A DNA stretch of 32,240 bases from Arthrobacter sp. Bi26 (GTDB lineage Bacteria; Actinomycetota; Actinomycetes; Actinomycetales; Micrococcaceae). The translations under genes were made by a program, and so were the position numbers. Below are positions 29,527 through 32,240 of this stretch, one piece after another. The notes beneath the pieces were generated by a model, which did no database searches, had not been told where the DNA came from, and saw only the letters and a program-made list of their open reading frames with translations. Each line of letters begins with the position of its first letter. Positions within the stretch are counted from its first letter, which is position 1. The stretch is from NCBI RefSeq assembly GCF_918697925.1, contig NZ_CAKKMF010000063.1, positions 1-32,240 on the forward strand. The letters are read 5' to 3'.

Positions 29527-29685
29527 CCTTCGCAGAGCTACATCTCGAAGCGGCTCCGTGATGAGGTCGCTTTCACGGCCAACGACGTCGAAGACATCTG
29601 CGAGGTCCTGGGCGAGGATTTGCTGGGGCTCGTGGCCGCCGCGGTGCGAGCCGCCGGCCTCACCAGGAACGGCCGCCAGCGCTAG
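29527..29685 (+). pseudogene. Truncated XRE-type (phage repressor-like) HTH protein, C-terminal part
   Basis: The frame opens after TAG 29524 and runs 52 codons to TAG 29683 without any ATG, GTG or TTG near its start. It reads PSQSYISKRLRDEVAFTANDVEDICEVLGEDLLGLVAAAV. The SQSYISKRLRDE part is a typical recognition helix and FTANDVEDICEVLGED the following helices of an XRE domain, as in actinophage immunity repressors. The first half of the domain is missing. It sits between the GH128-like gene and attR and is read by a strong promoter. Confidence 0.7.
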
Positions 29686-29697
29686 ACCCGAACACGC

Positions 29698-29751
29698 AAA
29701 AAGAGCCCCACCGAAGACTCCTTGTGCAGGAGGTCCGGTGAGGCTCTTTTT
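29698..29751. terminator. Bidirectional hairpin terminator near attR
   Basis: Arms AAAAAGAGCCCCACCG (29698-29713) and CGGTGAGGCTCTTTTT (29736-29751) pair with one mismatch. The 22-nt loop contains a smaller stem CTCCT/AGGAG. A- and T-tracts on both sides allow termination in both directions. Confidence 0.85.
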
Positions 29752-29836
29752 GGTGGATTCTTTGTTGGCGCCGCCAACACGACCTAGAACGACGTGAACA
29801 AAACATGGGTAAGAACTGCGGAATGTAGAGGGAGCC

Positions 29837-29867
29837 TAGCTACAACGGTTGTCCAAAAAAGTAGCTA
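29837..29867. repeat. Inverted repeat next to attR
   Basis: TAGCTAC at 29837-29843 and GTAGCTA at 29861-29867, enclosing the palindrome ACAACGGTTGT (29842-29852). Two bases separate it from the attR repeat. It may be an integrase or excisionase binding region. Confidence 0.55.
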
Positions 29868-29868
29868 A

Positions 29869-29896
29869 ACGGGTTTTCAATTCCCCCCATCTCCAC
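29869..29896 (+). repeat. attR: right boundary of the element
   Basis: Copy of the ssrA 3' end with 21 bp identical to 24757-24777. The TT at 29874-29875 in place of GG would break the tmRNA T stem, so this left part is element-derived and the right flank (ATCGGAGCC...) is the chromosome. Confidence 0.9.
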
Positions 29897-29936
29897 ATCG
29901 GAGCCCCGGCAACGGTGCTCCACCCCGTATTGGGTT

Positions 29937-29978
29937 CACAGAACTCCCCGCTGACTCCGGTTGGCGGGGAGTTCTGTG
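29937..29978 (+). terminator. Displaced native ssrA terminator (long perfect hairpin)
   Basis: 15-bp perfect stem CACAGAACTCCCCGC / GCGGGGAGTTCTGTG with a 12-nt loop and no T-tract. It starts 41 nt after attR, which is where the end of ssrA lay before integration, so it most likely terminated tmRNA originally. Confidence 0.75.
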
Positions 29979-30097
29979 CGTTAAGGGCGGTCGCTGCAGC
30001 GGGCGGTGCACCCGATACACGGTCAGCGTGCCGTGGCAGACCGGAGAAACCCGAATGCCCTTCCATGTCGCGGACAAATTCTCCATACTTGGCAATC

Positions 30098-31960
30098 ATG
30101 CAGATGGATGCAGCGAAACAAAACCACTATCACCCGTCCCCGCGCGACTGGTCGGACCAGGTGATCTATTTCCTGCTGATAGACCGTTTCTCTAACGAAC
30201 TGGAGGACGGCTACAAGGACGCCGCCGGGCAGATCGTGCGGGGCAGTACGCCGCTGTTTTCGCCGGGGGACGCGAACAATGCCGTGCAAGCCGCGACTGA
30301 TATTCAGAACTGGGAGAACGCGGGAACCCAGTGGCTCGGCGGGACTCTGAAGGGGATACAGTCCAAACTCGGCTACCTGAAGAGGCTCGGGGTCACCGCG
30401 CTCTGGATCAGCCCCATACTGCGGCAACGCCCCGGCGTGGATGACTACCACGGCTATGGCACACAGAACTTCCTCGACGTTGACCCCCACTTCGGCACAG
30501 CCCGGGACTTCAAAGAGCTGGTCACCGCCGCCCACGACGCCGGGCTCTACGTCATCCTCGACGTCATCCTCAACCATTCCGCGGACGTGTTCGAATACAA
30601 CACCGTCGATCCCGCCACAGGGCAGCCCTACATTCCAGACTGGACCGGCGCCACCTATCCGGTCACCGGGTGGCGGGACCCCGGCGGCGTTCCCAGCCTG
30701 CCGTTCCCCGCGCCGGTTAATCCCCCGGATATGGACAGCGCGGTGTGGCCGAGTGAACTCCAGACCGACGGCGCCTTTACCCGCAAGGGTCAGATCGTCC
30801 ACTGGGACGATCCCCAGGAGACAACCGAGGGGGACTTCTTTGGGCTGAAGGACATCCATCAGGGAACCGGGCCGGTGGACGGGTATGAGCCCTCGGCAGC
30901 CTTCCAGACCCTCGTCGAGGCATATCAGTACTGGATCGCCGACGCCGACATCGACGGCTTCCGCGTGGACACGGTCAAGCACATGGACCCCGGCGCCACG
31001 CGATACTTCGCCTCCGCCATTCATGAATTCGCCCAGACCATCGGCAAGGATTCCTTTTTCCTGGTCGGAGAAATCACCGGGAGCCGGGAAGAGGCCATCA
31101 GGCTCCGGGACCTGACCGGGCTCGATGCTGCCTTGGGCTTGGCGGACGTGCAAGGACGAATGGTCGATGCGGTCAAGGGCTGGAGCGACCCCGCCGAATA
31201 CTTCGATCTCTTCCGCAACTCGATCCAGGTCGATAAAGCGACCCACACCTGGTTCCGCAACCACGTCGTCACAAGCTTCGACGACCACGACCTGGTCCGC
31301 CAAGGGAAAAGCTACAAGGCACGGTTCGCCGCCGATCAGGACGGCCGGGCCCTGGAACTCGCCGTCCTTGCCCTGAACGCCACCACGCTGGGCATCCCGT
31401 GCATCTACTACGGCAGCGAGCAGCGATTCGACGGGAAATTTCCGCCTGAGGTCATTCCGCGGCCCACGGACGACTTCAAGGCAGACCGGTACATCAGGGA
31501 AGCAATGTTCGGCGGCCCCTTCGGATCGTTCCGTAGCCGCGACAGGCACTTCTTCGACGAGTCGCGGGACAGCTACCAGGAACTTGGGAAAATCCTTGCC
31601 GTTCGGAAGCGGGAGCTCGCGCTCCGGCGCGGCCGGCAGTACCTGCGCCCTATCTCCGACGACGGCGTCACGTTCTGGTACCCGGAACGCGTCGGCGCCG
31701 GGAGGATGACATCAATCGTGGCCTGGAGCCGGATTTTGTCGGACAGAGAGGTTGTCTGCGCCATCAACACCGATTGGGCGGCCCGGCGGACAGCATGGGT
31801 GACCATCGATGCCGGCCTGCATTCGGCCGGCGACAAGTTCGTGTGCCTCTATTCAACGGACGAGAACACGGTGGGCTCGCTGGTAGCCGCTGAGCCGCGG
31901 AACGGCTTGGCGATCAGGATCGACGTTCCCCCGGCGGGCTTCGTCGTCATGGCGCCGTAG
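30098..31960 (+). CDS. Cytoplasmic GH13 alpha-amylase-family enzyme
   Basis: 620 residues, no signal peptide. The four GH13 regions are intact: DVILNHSAD, GFRVDTVKH (Arg and Asp nucleophile), LVGEITGS (Glu acid/base) and TSFDDHD (transition-state Asp). Also seen are YFLLIDRFSN near the start, LGVTALWISPILRQRP and DYHGYGTQNFLDVDPHFGT. A C-terminal beta domain follows from about residue 520. It should act on alpha-1,4-glucans or related malto-sugars in the cell; exact specificity is not readable. ATG 30098 is used (no Shine-Dalgarno, a CATACT box eight bases upstream may give a leaderless mRNA); ATG 30104 is possible. Upstream in-frame extension runs into the tmRNA terminator and attR and is not credible. 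Confidence 0.9.
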   Translation: MQMDAAKQNHYHPSPRDWSDQVIYFLLIDRFSNELEDGYKDAAGQIVRGSTPLFSPGDANNAVQAATDIQNWENAGTQWLGGTLKGIQSKLGYLKRLGVTALWISPILRQRPGVDDYHGYGTQNFLDVDPHFGTARDFKELVTAAHDAGLYVILDVILNHSADVFEYNTVDPATGQPYIPDWTGATYPVTGWRDPGGVPSLPFPAPVNPPDMDSAVWPSELQTDGAFTRKGQIVHWDDPQETTEGDFFGLKDIHQGTGPVDGYEPSAAFQTLVEAYQYWIADADIDGFRVDTVKHMDPGATRYFASAIHEFAQTIGKDSFFLVGEITGSREEAIRLRDLTGLDAALGLADVQGRMVDAVKGWSDPAEYFDLFRNSIQVDKATHTWFRNHVVTSFDDHDLVRQGKSYKARFAADQDGRALELAVLALNATTLGIPCIYYGSEQRFDGKFPPEVIPRPTDDFKADRYIREAMFGGPFGSFRSRDRHFFDESRDSYQELGKILAVRKRELALRRGRQYLRPISDDGVTFWYPERVGAGRMTSIVAWSRILSDREVVCAINTDWAARRTAWVTIDAGLHSAGDKFVCLYSTDENTVGSLVAAEPRNGLAIRIDVPPAGFVVMAP

Positions 31961-31990
31961 ATAGTTCTCATGCCTAGATGGGTCCCATGA

Positions 31991-32032
31991 GAGAGGGAAG
32001 GGAAGTGTCTTCTGACATTTCCCTTCCCTCTC
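31991..32032. terminator. Bidirectional hairpin between convergent genes
   Basis: 19-bp stem GAGAGGGAAGGGAAGTGTC with its complement (one G-T wobble) and a four-base loop, 30 nt after the amylase stop and 38 nt beyond the stop of the leftward SHOCT gene. One arm is purine-only, the other mostly pyrimidine. Confidence 0.85.
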
Positions 32033-32070
32033 GGCTGCCCGGCGTTAGATGCGTGCGTTACATGTCTGCG

Positions 32071-32240
32071 TTACATGCCAAGGATCTTCGCCTTTTGCGC
32101 CACGAACTCTTGCTCCGTGAGTATCCCTTGTTCCTTCAGCGCCCCGAGTTGCTTGAGCTGCTCGAGGGCTTCGTTTGAGATGCCGCCACTGGGGGCAGGG
32201 GGAGGGGGCGGCGGCTGCTGGTAGACAGGCTGCTGGTATG
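32071..32240 (-). CDS. SHOCT-domain protein, C-terminal end (5' part outside window)
   Basis: The leftward frame enters at the window edge and stops with TAA at 32071. It reads YQQPVYQQPPPPPPAPSGG, then ISNEALEQLKQLGALKEQGIL and TEQEFVAQKAKILGM. The last 33 residues are a textbook SHOCT (short C-terminal) domain: LxxLxxLxxxGxITxxEFxxxKxxLL. SHOCT domains close many membrane or signalling proteins in Actinobacteria. The Gln/Pro-rich linker before it is typical. An 11-bp repeat TGCGTTACATG at 32054 and 32067 duplicates the stop-codon region. Confidence 0.9.
   Translation of the reverse strand, partial: YQQPVYQQPPPPPPAPSGGISNEALEQLKQLGALKEQGILTEQEFVAQKAKILGM

Larger units (their letters stand above)
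24757..29896. mobile_element. 5.1-kb integrated element (prophage/satellite relic) in ssrA
   Basis: Flanked by the 21-bp direct repeat of the ssrA 3' end and starting with a tyrosine integrase gene that reads away from ssrA, the classical layout of an integrative element in tmRNA. Contents in order: replacement terminator, frameshifted integrase, RHH protein, orphan integrase tail, DUF6221-like gene, SEC-C protein, leftward unknown gene, GH128-like exported enzyme, truncated XRE repressor, terminator, attR. No structural phage, packaging or replication genes are present, so it is a satellite, a small genomic island or a shrunken prophage. Whether every gene between the repeats arrived with the element cannot be told without an empty-site genome. 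Confidence 0.85.

Noticed and set aside
29849..30097. Upstream extension of the GH13 frame to an earlier start
   Set aside because: It would translate attR and the tmRNA terminator hairpin; the family-like part begins at WSDQVIYFLLIDRF shortly after 30098.

Overview
The window looks like chromosomal DNA from a high-G+C actinobacterium, most likely Arthrobacter/Pseudarthrobacter or a close Micrococcaceae relative. The grounds are the strong G/C third-position bias, frequent GTG and TTG starts, many -10 boxes of the type TANNNT lying 6-9 nt before an ATG (leaderless-type starts), the fused RmlC-RmlD enzyme, an actinobacterial Tad pilus locus, the ftsE-ftsX-M23 peptidase-smpB-ssrA order, and a tmRNA tag AESKRTDFALAA. 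No database search was possible, so the genus is an inference.

Positions 1-13.7 kb hold a cell-surface glycan region. A leftward group encodes a flippase-like membrane protein, two family-2 glycosyltransferases and a DUF2304 membrane protein cut by the window edge. A divergent glycosyltransferase follows, then a secreted GH25 muramidase with C-terminal Asp-rich repeats. Next come the dTDP-rhamnose genes rmlB and rmlCD, two paralogous DUF2142 membrane proteins (one overlapping a PstS-like lipoprotein gene), and a GtrA-family protein. Together they fit synthesis and export of a rhamnose-containing wall polymer or glycoprotein glycan.

Positions 14.0-19.1 kb are a Tad/Flp pilus operon (tadA, tadB, tadC, a Flp-like small protein, two TadE-like pseudopilins and a TadG-like protein). 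It starts from a recognisable promoter that sits just after a perfect DnaA-box sequence. Positions 19.1-24.8 kb are core genes: prfB, ftsE, ftsX, a coiled-coil M23 peptidase of the kind regulated by FtsEX, smpB and the tmRNA gene ssrA.

From 24.76 to 29.90 kb lies a 5.1-kb integrated element, bounded by a 21-bp perfect (28-bp with two mismatches) repeat of the ssrA 3' end. It carries a tyrosine integrase gene with two apparent frameshifts, the orphan 3' tail of a second integrase, a ribbon-helix-helix protein, a DUF6221-like protein, a 318-residue protein that combines a proteasome-beta/HslV-like N-terminus with a SEC-C zinc motif, a leftward unknown gene, a Tat-exported GH128-like glucanase, and a broken phage-type XRE repressor. 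The element has moved the presumed original ssrA terminator to about 29.94 kb and supplies a strong replacement terminator at 24.79 kb. Beyond it lie a cytoplasmic GH13 alpha-amylase-family enzyme and the end of a leftward SHOCT-domain gene.

The least explained items are the SEC-C/Ntn-like protein, the doubled integrase tail, the promoter-remnant-terminator unit beside attR, and a repeat cluster in front of prfB.
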